DNA of 64,000 nt, taken from the NCBI GenBank assembly GCA_964604705.1, contig CAZSAP010000004.1:62001-126000 (forward strand). The letters run 5' to 3'. Below the pieces are notes generated by a model. That model had not been told where the DNA came from. It made no database searches and saw only the letters and a program-made list of their open reading frames with translations. This DNA is from JAAXVQ01 sp964604705. Lineage in GTDB: Bacteria > Oederibacteriota > JAAXVQ01. Below, one piece after another: positions 31,471-38,708 of this stretch. A program made the position numbers and the translations under genes. Within the stretch, counting starts at the first letter, position 1, and each line of letters begins with the position of its first letter.

Positions 31471-32463
31471 TTAACCTTGGTTTGCAGAACCTAAAACGTT
31501 TTCGTTTTTCTTCTTATAAATTTCTTTTAGAGCATCTCTGGCTGGCCCAAGATATTTTCTTGGATCAAATTCAGCCGGATTTTTTGCCATTACTTTTCTA
31601 ATCGCAGCTGTCATAGCCAGTCGTCCATCGGAATCGATATTGATTTTGCAAACCGCTGATTGAGCCGCTTTTCTCAACTGATCTTCGGGGATACCCACGG
31701 AATCTTTTAAAGCACCACCGTTTTCATTGATGATTTTAACTTGATCTTGAGGCACGGAAGAAGAACCATGCAATACGATTGGGAAACCAGGAAGTCTTTT
31801 TTCGATTTCGTCAAGAATATCAAACCTGAGAGGAGGTGGTATTAAAACGCCATCTTTATTTCGTGTGCATTGTTCAGGTTTGAATTTATTTGCTCCATGA
31901 GAAGTACCAATGGAAATGGCCAATGAGTCACAACCTGTTCTCTTTACAAAATCTTCTACTTGATCAGGATGAGTATAAACTGAGGCGGCGGCAACAACAT
32001 CATCTTCAATTCCGGCAAGAACACCGAGCTCGCCTTCGACGGTTACATCATGTTGATGTGCATACTCCACCACTTTTTTTGTAAGGGCGACATTTTCTTC
32101 ATAAGAATGATGTGATCCATCAATCATGACTGAAGAAAAACCAGTATCAACACAATCCTTACATAACTCAAACGTGTCACCGTGATCCAAATGAAGTGCG
32201 ATTGGAATTTCGTAACCTAATTCTTTTGCGTATTCAACGGCACCTTTGGCCATGTTTTTTAACAATGTTGCATTTGCATACTTTCTTGCGCCGGAAGAAA
32301 CCTGAAGAATAACCGGAGACTTTGTTTCAACACAAGCCTGGATAATTGCCTGAAGTTGCTCCATGTTATTGAAGTTGTAGGCTGGGACAGCATATTTCCC
32401 ATTCATTGCTTTTTTGAACATTTCTTTTGTATTCACGAGACCCAATTCCTTATAACTTACCAT
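31471..32463 (-). CDS. fba: Class II fructose-1,6-bisphosphate aldolase
   Basis: Zinc-dependent aldolase that interconverts fructose 1,6-bisphosphate with dihydroxyacetone phosphate and glyceraldehyde 3-phosphate. Visible class II features are AVPAYNFNNMEQLQAII, the zinc-site ALHLDHGDTFE, SSVMIDGSHHSYEEN, VEGELGVLAGIEDD, SIGTSHGANKF and VLHGSSSVP. I start it at the ATG at 32463, with AGGAG seven bases before; an in-frame GTG three codons upstream overlaps that site. Base composition is far more AT-rich and codons differ from all neighbours, and the gene lies alone on the minus strand between two copies of a duplicated block, all signs of acquisition by transfer. Confidence 0.93.
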   Translation of the reverse strand: MVSYKELGLVNTKEMFKKAMNGKYAVPAYNFNNMEQLQAIIQACVETKSPVILQVSSGARKYANATLLKNMAKGAVEYAKELGYEIPIALHLDHGDTFELCKDCVDTGFSSVMIDGSHHSYEENVALTKKVVEYAHQHDVTVEGELGVLAGIEDDVVAAASVYTHPDQVEDFVKRTGCDSLAISIGTSHGANKFKPEQCTRNKDGVLIPPPLRFDILDEIEKRLPGFPIVLHGSSSVPQDQVKIINENGGALKDSVGIPEDQLRKAAQSAVCKINIDSDGRLAMTAAIRKVMAKNPAEFDPRKYLGPARDALKEIYKKKNENVLGSANQG

Positions 32464-32542
32464 TATCATCACTCCTATTTAGTATTGTTAAGCCGAAAAG
32501 CTTTTTTAAATCGAATAGAGATTAGTATAAATATGGATTTTT

Positions 32543-32560
32543 ATCAAGTCTATACTTGAT
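32543..32560. promoter_or_regulatory. Palindrome in the aldolase promoter
   Basis: ATCAAGT and ACTTGAT flank four bases, a 7-bp inverted repeat. On the minus strand, TAGACT in it and TATACT about 17 bases later make a plausible -35/-10 pair for fba, so the palindrome would overlap the -35 and could be an operator. Confidence 0.4.
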
Positions 32561-32616
32561 TAGAATTATTAAAAAAACATATTCCTTTCGGAACGGGTCT
32601 TTATATATGTAAGCTT

Positions 32617-32745
32617 CTCGCCAGCGGTGCAGGTACGCGTTTAGAGTTCTCTTGACGTGAGCGTCAGGCGGTACGAATAGAGCGAATTGGAAGAGCTCAT
32701 AATGTGCAATGCCTGCTCGCTCCAGGGATGCCACTATGCGGGTAA
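32617..32745 (+). pseudogene. Remnants of MBL and NifX C-termini (second copy of duplicated block)
   Basis: From about 32624 the sequence encodes GAGTRLEF, matching the last residues of the metallo-hydrolase at 30647, and from about 32687 it encodes LEELIMCNACSLQGCH, matching the NifX-like tail. Neither gene has a head here. The block continues into the intact membrane gene, so the whole unit is a duplication of the region starting at about 30610. Confidence 0.6.
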
Positions 32746-32758
32746 TCTACAAATCGTA

Positions 32759-32812
32759 TTGCAATCTCGGAGTGGTTTTTATATAGTGGGCAGCGTTGTT
32801 GCACCCACTATA
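32759..32812 (+). promoter_or_regulatory. Promoter and initial hairpin of the membrane gene
   Basis: TTGCAA (32759-32764) and TATAGT (32782-32787) are 17 bases apart. TATAGTGGG at 32782-32790 is the left arm of a hairpin with CCCACTATA at 32804-32812, so the -10 lies in an inverted repeat that could bind a regulator. In the decayed copy the right arm is damaged. Confidence 0.6.
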
Positions 32813-32827
32813 TTCAAGGAGCCGTGT

Positions 32828-33562
32828 ATGTCCGAAACGAAGACTGCTGAAGAAAAAATAATCCATCACATCCTCTTGTCCTTGGGTGCGTTCTTACTTA
32901 TGGTCGTGCTGGAGCGTATTGTAGGACGGCTGCCTGTCCCCATGTGGGCGCATGGCGTTCTCGGCCTTGTGAATACCATCGTGGCGTACGGAGTCTATCG
33001 CTGGGCGGCGCGCAAGTGGGTGGGGCCCGCGTTGCCGTTTGTCTGGGTACTCACGGTCATCGGAGCCAGTGTGGCCATGATGCTCCGCGGCGGAGTGCGA
33101 GTTCAATTATTCAACGCACTGACCATGACCCTGAGTGTCTATTGGAAAGATCTGGTGGTGGCGTATTTGTTTGAATGGTTTGCCACCCCCAAAGGACACA
33201 CGTATGCCCGGCGTCAGGAGTTTTTACAACTGGGAACCACAGGGAGCATCCTGTTTATGCTTCTGGCGCTAAATGTCATTGTGTACGATTCGCTCATCGC
33301 CCATGTCGGCAACAACACCATTCTGATCGGCGTCGTGCTCTACATGGTGTTTGGCGGCTGGGCTCTGCTCAATGCGCACTCGGGCATTCAAGATCAAAAA
33401 TTCGATAAAGTCATTGCCTCGTATACGACGGGTTCCACCAAGGTCACCAAGTACCTTAAACTCACGGGCGTTGAGGCCGTGGAGCACGGCATTGATGCGT
33501 ACGGCTGGGTTTTGGCTTTTGGCATGTTGTTCTTCTATCTTTGGCGATTTTTTTTCATGTAG
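32828..33562 (+). CDS. Polytopic membrane protein, unknown family
   Basis: I do not recognise the family. The 244 residues contain about six hydrophobic helices: around 13-28 (ILLSLGAFLLMVVLERIV), 36-52, 62-78 (ALPFVWVLTVIGASVAMML), 95-110, 137-153 (ILFMLLALNVIVYDSLI) and 162-180, plus a C-terminal helix (YGWVLAFGMLFFYLWRFFFM). Charged, conserved-looking loops include YRWAARKWVG and FATPKGHTYARRQEF. The start ATG at 32828 has AAGGAG before it and agrees with the promoter; upstream in-frame codons are NifX debris. A truncated pseudogene copy lies 2 kb to the left across the aldolase gene. Confidence 0.7.
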   Translation: MSETKTAEEKIIHHILLSLGAFLLMVVLERIVGRLPVPMWAHGVLGLVNTIVAYGVYRWAARKWVGPALPFVWVLTVIGASVAMMLRGGVRVQLFNALTMTLSVYWKDLVVAYLFEWFATPKGHTYARRQEFLQLGTTGSILFMLLALNVIVYDSLIAHVGNNTILIGVVLYMVFGGWALLNAHSGIQDQKFDKVIASYTTGSTKVTKYLKLTGVEAVEHGIDAYGWVLAFGMLFFYLWRFFFM

Positions 33563-33603
33563 GGTTGAACCGTCAGGGGCATTCAAAAATGGGGTGAGTC
33601 TTG

Positions 33604-34320
33604 ATGCCGTTGCAGGCCGTGCTGTTTGATTTGGACGATACACTTTTGGACCACGCGCCGTGTCGGCAAAATGCCTGGCGGGCACTTCGCAAAGACTACC
33701 CGGCGTTCGCCCTCGCGCCGCTCGAACAATTGGTTCGCGAACAAGCGGAACTGTTTCGCAGTCATTATCCGCTGATCTTAAGTGGGGAATGGACTCCGGA
33801 AGAATCGGTTAAGGTATCGTTGTGCCGTATGGGTGAACGCTACGGTCTGCGCTGGGATGCTGACCAAACCGAACAGGTGGTGCGATGTTTTTTTTCGGCC
33901 TATGAGTCTGAATGGGTTCCGGTGGCAGGGGTGGTGCCCTTGCTCCAAGCCTTGCACCCGCTGGTGGTTTTGGGTGTGGTGACCAACGGGTTGCATGCCT
34001 CGCAGTGGGCCAAACTCGAAGCCGCCGGACTGGCGGGTTATTTTCGTTTTATGACCGCACCGGATACGGCCGATGGGGCGCTTAAGCCCGATCCGTACAT
34101 TTATCAAAAGGCGCTCATCCAAGCGGGAGCGACGGTGGATGCGGCGGTCTTTGTCGGCGACCTTTGGGAGACGGATATACAGGGCGCGCACAACGCCGGG
34201 ATGCGAGCGCTTTGGTACAATCCGACCCGGCAGATCTGTCCGAATCCCGAATGGGTGCGCGACACGATGGCCTACGAACCGCTGGCGCCGATTTTGGAAT
34301 GGTTGAATGCAGCAGGCTAA
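33604..34320 (+). CDS. HAD-superfamily phosphatase (YjjG/HAD-IA type)
   Basis: Haloacid dehalogenase-like hydrolase, probably a sugar- or nucleoside-phosphate phosphatase. Motif I is VLFDLDDTLLDH with the nucleophile Asp, motif II is GVVTNG, motif III includes the Lys of LKPDPYIYQKAL, and motif IV is VFVGDLWETDIQGAHNAGM. A helical cap lies between motifs I and II, as in subclass IA. Length 238 is typical. An ATG at 33604 follows GGGGTGAG. It stands between the membrane gene and the small DUF454 unit with no clear operon partners; the substrate is unknown. Confidence 0.88.
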   Translation: MPLQAVLFDLDDTLLDHAPCRQNAWRALRKDYPAFALAPLEQLVREQAELFRSHYPLILSGEWTPEESVKVSLCRMGERYGLRWDADQTEQVVRCFFSAYESEWVPVAGVVPLLQALHPLVVLGVVTNGLHASQWAKLEAAGLAGYFRFMTAPDTADGALKPDPYIYQKALIQAGATVDAAVFVGDLWETDIQGAHNAGMRALWYNPTRQICPNPEWVRDTMAYEPLAPILEWLNAAG

Positions 34321-34363
34321 AGTCTTTCCGTACGCGAGCGTACCTGGGGTTAAGGAGTGCGGT

Positions 34364-34399
34364 ATGAAACGGTGTTGTGACCACGCAGGCCCGCGATGA
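34364..34399 (+). CDS. 11-codon leader peptide coupled to the DUF454 gene
   Basis: A TAAGGAG site (34351-34357) precedes an ATG at 34364 that opens MKRCCDHAGPR and stops at TGA 34397-34399, overlapping the DUF454 ATG at 34396. The DUF454 gene has no ribosome site of its own, so its translation is probably coupled to this short frame. The CCDH content could make translation respond to cysteine or a metal, but that is speculation. Confidence 0.45.
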   Translation: MKRCCDHAGPR

Positions 34400-34728
34400 A
34401 ATACCTCCATTACTCAAAAAAAATTGCGTTCTTAATGTTAGGCTGCCTCGGTCTCGGGCTGGGGTTGATCGGTCTCATGCTTCCGGTTGTTCCGCAGGTG
34501 CCGTTTTTTTTATTGGCGTTTTACGGCTTCATCCGCGGGTCCGACCGGTTGCATCGTTGGCTGCATCAGGAACCCAAGTTGGCCTGGTTGCGGCGCATCT
34601 GGGAGGATCATCGCCCGACCACACCGGAGCGAACCCGGCGCCTTCAGTTCATTGTCACGGTGGGCATTATTGGATATGCCGCCTTGGGTGGCTTGGCGTA
34701 TTTTCTTTTTAGCGTGTGGCACAAATAG
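34396..34728 (+). CDS. DUF454/YbaN-family inner-membrane protein
   Basis: Small inner-membrane protein of the DUF454 family, function unknown. The 110 residues match throughout: GCLGLGLGLIGLMLPVVPQV as the first helix with its VP turn, FFLLAFYGFIRGSDRLHRWL, then a soluble loop (EDHRPTTPERTRR) and a final helix pair (FIVTVGIIGYAALGGLAYFL). No partner is evident. Its start overlaps the stop of an 11-codon upstream frame. Confidence 0.85.
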   Translation: MKYLHYSKKIAFLMLGCLGLGLGLIGLMLPVVPQVPFFLLAFYGFIRGSDRLHRWLHQEPKLAWLRRIWEDHRPTTPERTRRLQFIVTVGIIGYAALGGLAYFLFSVWHK

Positions 34729-34736
34729 TCGCAGCG

Positions 34737-34805
34737 GGAAGGAACGGTGGACGCTGAACCTGCGGAGTAGGGATCGGTTGAGGGCTTCAGGAACCAGGTG
34801 GTTTG
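34737..34805 (+). repeat. Diverged relative of the hairpin insertion at 30.9 kb
   Basis: The run GGAAGGAACGGTGGACG and later CTTCAGGAACC resemble the inserted segment at 30924-30977 in order and spacing, although the hairpin arms here are imperfect. It lies in the leader of the following gene. Evidence is by-eye similarity only. Confidence 0.3.
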
Positions 34806-34845
34806 GTCGAGGCTTAGACTAAAGCGAAAGCGGAGGTGGCGTAAG

Positions 34846-35406
34846 ATGGTTAAGGTTAAAGGGACCGGTTGGCTCAGCATTCGGGAGTATTTTGTTAAGA
34901 CGTTTGGGGAGGAGAAACTGGCATGGGTTTTGGGCCAGCTTTCTGCTGAAGACCAGACGGTAATGAGCAAGATGATCTTGCCCTCGTCGTGGATTGAATA
35001 TGGCGCGGCTGTGAGAGCCATGCTCAAGGCGGACGAGCTTTTAGGGTGCGGCGACAAACAACTCGTTGCCCGTGCCAACGAGTATTCTGCACGCAAGGAT
35101 TTTGGAGGCATCTATAAGTTGCTCTTGAATTTTGTAAGCCCGAATTTATTGTTTGAGAAGACCGCAACAGCTTGGCGGCAATTTTACGATTCCGGGGATG
35201 CGAAGATTGAAAAAATCAGCGATACCTCGGTGCGTCTGGTTGTGACAGAATTGCCGGATATGCCGAAGGGGCACGAGTACGAGACTGTTCCATACATGCT
35301 GGAAATGTTGCGCATGGCCAAGGCGAAAAATCCTCAAGGCAAGCACAGTCAATGCGTGGGGCGCGGGGATGATCGTTGTGTATGGGAATTTTCTTGGGAT
35401 AAGTAG
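34846..35406 (+). CDS. TIGR02265/DUF2378-like protein (1)
   Basis: 186 residues, related to the gene at 49259 and to a family of about this length first noted in Myxococcus (TIGR02265/DUF2378), whose fold resembles heme-NO-binding or V4R sensor domains. Visible features: SIREYFVKTFGEEKLAWVL, KADELLGCGD, ARKDFGGIYKLLLNFVSPNL, WRQFYDSGDAKIE and a C-terminal GKHSQCVGRGDDRCVWEFSW, where two cysteines could bind metal as in V4R domains. I chose the ATG at 34846 because the upstream in-frame residues are low-quality. No partner genes are obvious. The assignment is by resemblance and not certain. Confidence 0.55.
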   Translation: MVKVKGTGWLSIREYFVKTFGEEKLAWVLGQLSAEDQTVMSKMILPSSWIEYGAAVRAMLKADELLGCGDKQLVARANEYSARKDFGGIYKLLLNFVSPNLLFEKTATAWRQFYDSGDAKIEKISDTSVRLVVTELPDMPKGHEYETVPYMLEMLRMAKAKNPQGKHSQCVGRGDDRCVWEFSWDK

Positions 35407-35499
35407 TACGCGAATTTAATTGAGATAAAGGTTTGCAGATGAGTTGACTCACGCAGGGTTTGATTGCGTGTTTATGAAACCGTCCTTCGAAATCGTGGG

Positions 35500-37200
35500 C
35501 TACTTGATGATGATCAGCAAGACGGGTTGGTTGTCTTCGCGCTTTCCCAGGTCCGGAAATTCATCGCCCTCGCCAATGGCGTTGACGTTGATTTGCTTGA
35601 TCTTTTCCGTCACGATCAAATGCCGGAGCACACTGTTGGCGCGGGCGCGCGACAGGGACTTGCCCAGGAACATGCGCAGCAAGGCCGGCCCGCTGGGTTG
35701 GCCTTGGACGATCAGGGGCGATTCAGGATGTTTGCCCATTTCCTCGGCCAGACGGCTTAGGATGGGCAAGGAGACGGGCTTGATGAGATCCTTGGCAAAG
35801 TAGAAATCAATTTTAGGCAAGTAGACCAAACGGTTGTTGGGTTTGTCTTCCTTGACATCCAGATCCGGCAAAATGGACTTGTCGGCCTCGGCGTATTTTT
35901 CATATTCGTCGTAGTTCTCTTCTTTTTGGGGCTTGCTCACTTCGGCTGCACGCGTTGGTTCGGCTTCAACTTTTTTCGTTGGGACAGGCGTGGGCATAGC
36001 CGTAGGCACGGCCGGAACCGGTGTGGGTAGGGCTGTCGGAGGAACATATGCCGGTATTTGGGCGCGTGCAGGTTGAGCTGTGGGTTTGGGTGTGGGCTCG
36101 GATGTGGCCGTGGGCATGGGAGCCGGGAGCGTGTGCTGGGGTTCAACCACCTGCGCCGCGGAGCGCTTGACGGTGGGTACGGCTGTGGGTTCCCAGCGTG
36201 GTGGTACGGCCGTGGGCTGGGCGACCTCGGGTTCTCCCACAATGCGTACGCCTCGATCGCGAAGTATATGCATCCAAACCGGAGAGGCTCCGCCGTTGCG
36301 CGTTACGGAAAAGGCGCCGGTCCCGTCGGCGTTCATCACCCAGACTTCCCAATGGAAGGGATCTTGGCGACCTGACGCAAAGGCCATGCGCTTGCCATCC
36401 GGGGACCAAACAGGGGAGTGACTGCGTTTGTCTTGGGTCAGGCGCGTGAGATGGCTGCCATCGGATTGAATCACCCATATGTCTGTGTCCTCGCGAGTTG
36501 AAACCGAAAAGGCAATCAGTTTGCCGTTGGGCGACCAAGCGGGCCCGCCCACGCGTTGCGAGGTTGGGAAGTTGGTAATGGTCCAGGTTTCGGCCGTGGC
36601 CAACTTGTGCAAATAAAGGTTTGAGGTTTTGTTTTTGGTGACCACATACGCCAACAAGGTCCCGTCCGGAGACCAGGTTGGTGCGACCGTCTCACCTTCG
36701 ACCACAATGGTTTCTAAATTAAATCCCGAGCTTTCCATGACCCAGATTTTTCCTGCATACGCAAAAGCCAAACGCTTTCCGTCCGGGGACCAAGCGGGAG
36801 CGTTGTGTACAATGAAATTTTGCATGTCCGCAGAAACGTGGGGTTCGTTAAAAAAGGTGAGTTGGCTACGCCGTTCGGATTGAAGATCCATGCGCCATAA
36901 TTCATGTGAACCACTCGCCGTGGACCAAAAAGCCAGTTGGGAAAAATCAGACGAGACCGAAGGGAACCAATCACCGCCCGACGATCCCGGAATTTTTTCC
37001 ACGGAATTTCCAGTTAGATCCGTTGAATACAAGGTGCCGGACGAGGTGTATATAAGCATATCTGTATACGCCGAGACGACTTCGGCCGGAGGTTTGGGCT
37101 TGGACGAAACGGGCTTACGGCAGCTGAGGTTGAGAAAGGCCAAGCAAACGCAAAGCCCCAGCAGCGTGAAAACACGAGAGTTTTTGTAGTGTGCGGCCAT
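35500..37200 (-). CDS. TolB-like beta-propeller lipoprotein fused to OmpA/Pal domain
   Basis: A lipoprotein signal (VFTLLGLCVCLAFLNLSC) is followed by a PD40/WD40-like beta-propeller at about 30-330 with repeats such as FVPSVSSDFSQLAFWSTASG, APAWSPDGKRLAFAY, TWSPDGTLLAYV and PVWSPDGKRMAFASG. A Pro/Thr/Ala-rich spacer (about 340-440) leads to a C-terminal OmpA-like domain of about 100 residues, with SLSRARANSVLRHLI matching the peptidoglycan-binding LSxxRAxxV signature. In most bacteria TolB and Pal are separate; here both functions are on one chain, probably anchored in the outer membrane. The ATG at 37200 is supported by a minus-strand promoter (TTGACA 37278-37273, TAAAAT 37255-37250). Confidence 0.82.
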   Translation of the reverse strand: MAAHYKNSRVFTLLGLCVCLAFLNLSCRKPVSSKPKPPAEVVSAYTDMLIYTSSGTLYSTDLTGNSVEKIPGSSGGDWFPSVSSDFSQLAFWSTASGSHELWRMDLQSERRSQLTFFNEPHVSADMQNFIVHNAPAWSPDGKRLAFAYAGKIWVMESSGFNLETIVVEGETVAPTWSPDGTLLAYVVTKNKTSNLYLHKLATAETWTITNFPTSQRVGGPAWSPNGKLIAFSVSTREDTDIWVIQSDGSHLTRLTQDKRSHSPVWSPDGKRMAFASGRQDPFHWEVWVMNADGTGAFSVTRNGGASPVWMHILRDRGVRIVGEPEVAQPTAVPPRWEPTAVPTVKRSAAQVVEPQHTLPAPMPTATSEPTPKPTAQPARAQIPAYVPPTALPTPVPAVPTAMPTPVPTKKVEAEPTRAAEVSKPQKEENYDEYEKYAEADKSILPDLDVKEDKPNNRLVYLPKIDFYFAKDLIKPVSLPILSRLAEEMGKHPESPLIVQGQPSGPALLRMFLGKSLSRARANSVLRHLIVTEKIKQINVNAIGEGDEFPDLGKREDNQPVLLIIIK

Positions 37201-37249
37201 AGTGTCCCGATTCTGGTAGAAATCAATCTGCTTCCGAAAATTTGTTGAG

Positions 37250-37278
37250 ATTTTAAGGGTTTTCAGGTTTTTTGTCAA
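37250..37278 (-). promoter_or_regulatory. Promoter of the TolB/OmpA fusion gene
   Basis: On the minus strand TTGACA (37278-37273) and TAAAAT (37255-37250) are separated by 17 bases, near-consensus. This places the transcript start after the longer open frame begins and fixes the start codon at 37200. Confidence 0.8.
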
Positions 37279-37303
37279 GGAGAAAGCTGGGACCCTATTT
37301 TGC

Positions 37304-37333
37304 TTGACAAGGATTGTTTCCACTTGCTAAACT
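37304..37333 (+). promoter_or_regulatory. Promoter of the HD-GYP/cyclase operon
   Basis: TTGACA at 37304-37309 and TAAACT at 37328-37333, 18-base spacer, divergent from the preceding promoter. It leaves a leader of about 85 bases before the ATG at 37427. Confidence 0.65.
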
Positions 37334-37426
37334 GACCCACGTTTAATTTAAAAAATCGATATTTTCAGTGTTTTTCCCGGCTTTGAAAACGAGCGACGTA
37401 CGTGGTGACGAAAACGGAGGCTGTCC

Positions 37427-38707
37427 ATGCGCATCGGTATTAAGCTTCAATTCATCCTCATGGCTGTATTGTTGGTTGTACTCACCGTTTCCGTTTCGTC
37501 TTATTTTTTCGTCCAACAGGAACGTGAGGTTTTGTTGCGCGAGATGTCGCGCCGTGGTGTGACCATCGTGCGTAATCTTGGTACTGTGAGTACGGATTCG
37601 GTGGTCAGTGGTGACCGCTTGGCCCTGGCTACGTTCGTCAACAGTGTGATGCAAAACGAGGGCGTGGCGTACGCCATGATTCTGGATGACAAGTCCACCA
37701 TTTTATCCCACAACAAAGTGGACAATGTGGGCAAGGCGTATGTGGAACCGGCCGGGGTACGGCCGTTGACCAACGAAAGTGTCTTGGTTCAACCGTACAA
37801 AAACGAGGCCGGTGAAAAAATCGTCGATGTGTCGCTCCCAATTCTTTTGCGCAACGGGGTGCGCATCGGGTCCGCGGCCGTGGGCATGTCGCAGAAGTCC
37901 ATTGATAAGCTGGTGGAGCAAGCCCTGCGTGAGACCCTGGGCGTGGCGGCCGGGTTGGTGTTGGTGGGCATTATTATCGCCGTGTTTTTCATTCACCTCA
38001 TGCTCAAGCCTGTGGCCGCATTGATGCGTGGGGCCAAGGCCTTGGGTGAAGGCAATTTGAATTACCAAATCAAGCTCAAGGGCAAAGATGAGTTTGCGGT
38101 TTTGGCCCGTGCGTTTAACGAAATGGGGCATCGGCTGAAGGACTTGTACATAGGCATGTTGCGCGCCATGGCCAAGACCCTGGAGTCGCGCGATAAGTTT
38201 GCCGGTGGGCACGACCAACGCGTCTCGGAATACGCAGCTGCGTGCGCCACCTACATCGGTATGCCGGACGACGAGGTGGGCAACATCCAGCTGGCGGCGC
38301 AGGTGCAGAACATTGGAAACATCGCCGTGCCGGATGCGGTCTTGGAAAAGACCGGGAAACTTACGCCGGAAGATTACGAGCATTTGAAGAAGCATGTGTT
38401 GACCGGCGCTGAGATCCTAAACCAGGTGCAGGCGTTGCGGGGAGCGGTGCCCTTGGTCTTGCACCATCACGAACGCTACGACGGAAACGGGTATCCCAAG
38501 GGCCTGAAGGGCAAGGATATTCCGTTGGGGGCGCGCATTCTCTCGGTGGCCGATGCATTTGATGCCATGACCTCGCCCCAAAAGCATCGTCAGGCCTTGA
38601 CGCGCGAACAGGGGATTGAAGAATTAAAACGTGTCTCCGGGACTCAATTTGATCCCGAAATTGTCGAAGCTTTCATTGAAATGTTGAATTCGAAGCAGGA
38701 GGCATGA
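37427..38707 (+). CDS. Membrane receptor with HAMP and degenerate HD-GYP domain
   Basis: Residues 8-28 and 182-203 are transmembrane helices flanking a periplasmic sensor of the single Cache type (NEGVAYAMILDDKSTILSHN). A HAMP linker follows (LKPVAALMRGAKALGEGNL), then an HD-GYP domain at about 240-420. The GYP part is intact (HHHERYDGNGYPKGL and SVADAFDAMTS), but the central HD pair of the phosphodiesterase is lost: the usual HDIGK reads QNIGN, with Q294 and N295 where His and Asp bind the metals. It is therefore likely to bind rather than hydrolyse c-di-GMP, or to act structurally. GGAGG precedes the ATG. The next gene, a cyclase receptor with the same architecture, starts one base after its stop. 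Confidence 0.85.
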   Translation: MRIGIKLQFILMAVLLVVLTVSVSSYFFVQQEREVLLREMSRRGVTIVRNLGTVSTDSVVSGDRLALATFVNSVMQNEGVAYAMILDDKSTILSHNKVDNVGKAYVEPAGVRPLTNESVLVQPYKNEAGEKIVDVSLPILLRNGVRIGSAAVGMSQKSIDKLVEQALRETLGVAAGLVLVGIIIAVFFIHLMLKPVAALMRGAKALGEGNLNYQIKLKGKDEFAVLARAFNEMGHRLKDLYIGMLRAMAKTLESRDKFAGGHDQRVSEYAAACATYIGMPDDEVGNIQLAAQVQNIGNIAVPDAVLEKTGKLTPEDYEHLKKHVLTGAEILNQVQALRGAVPLVLHHHERYDGNGYPKGLKGKDIPLGARILSVADAFDAMTSPQKHRQALTREQGIEELKRVSGTQFDPEIVEAFIEMLNSKQEA

Positions 38708-38708
38708 A

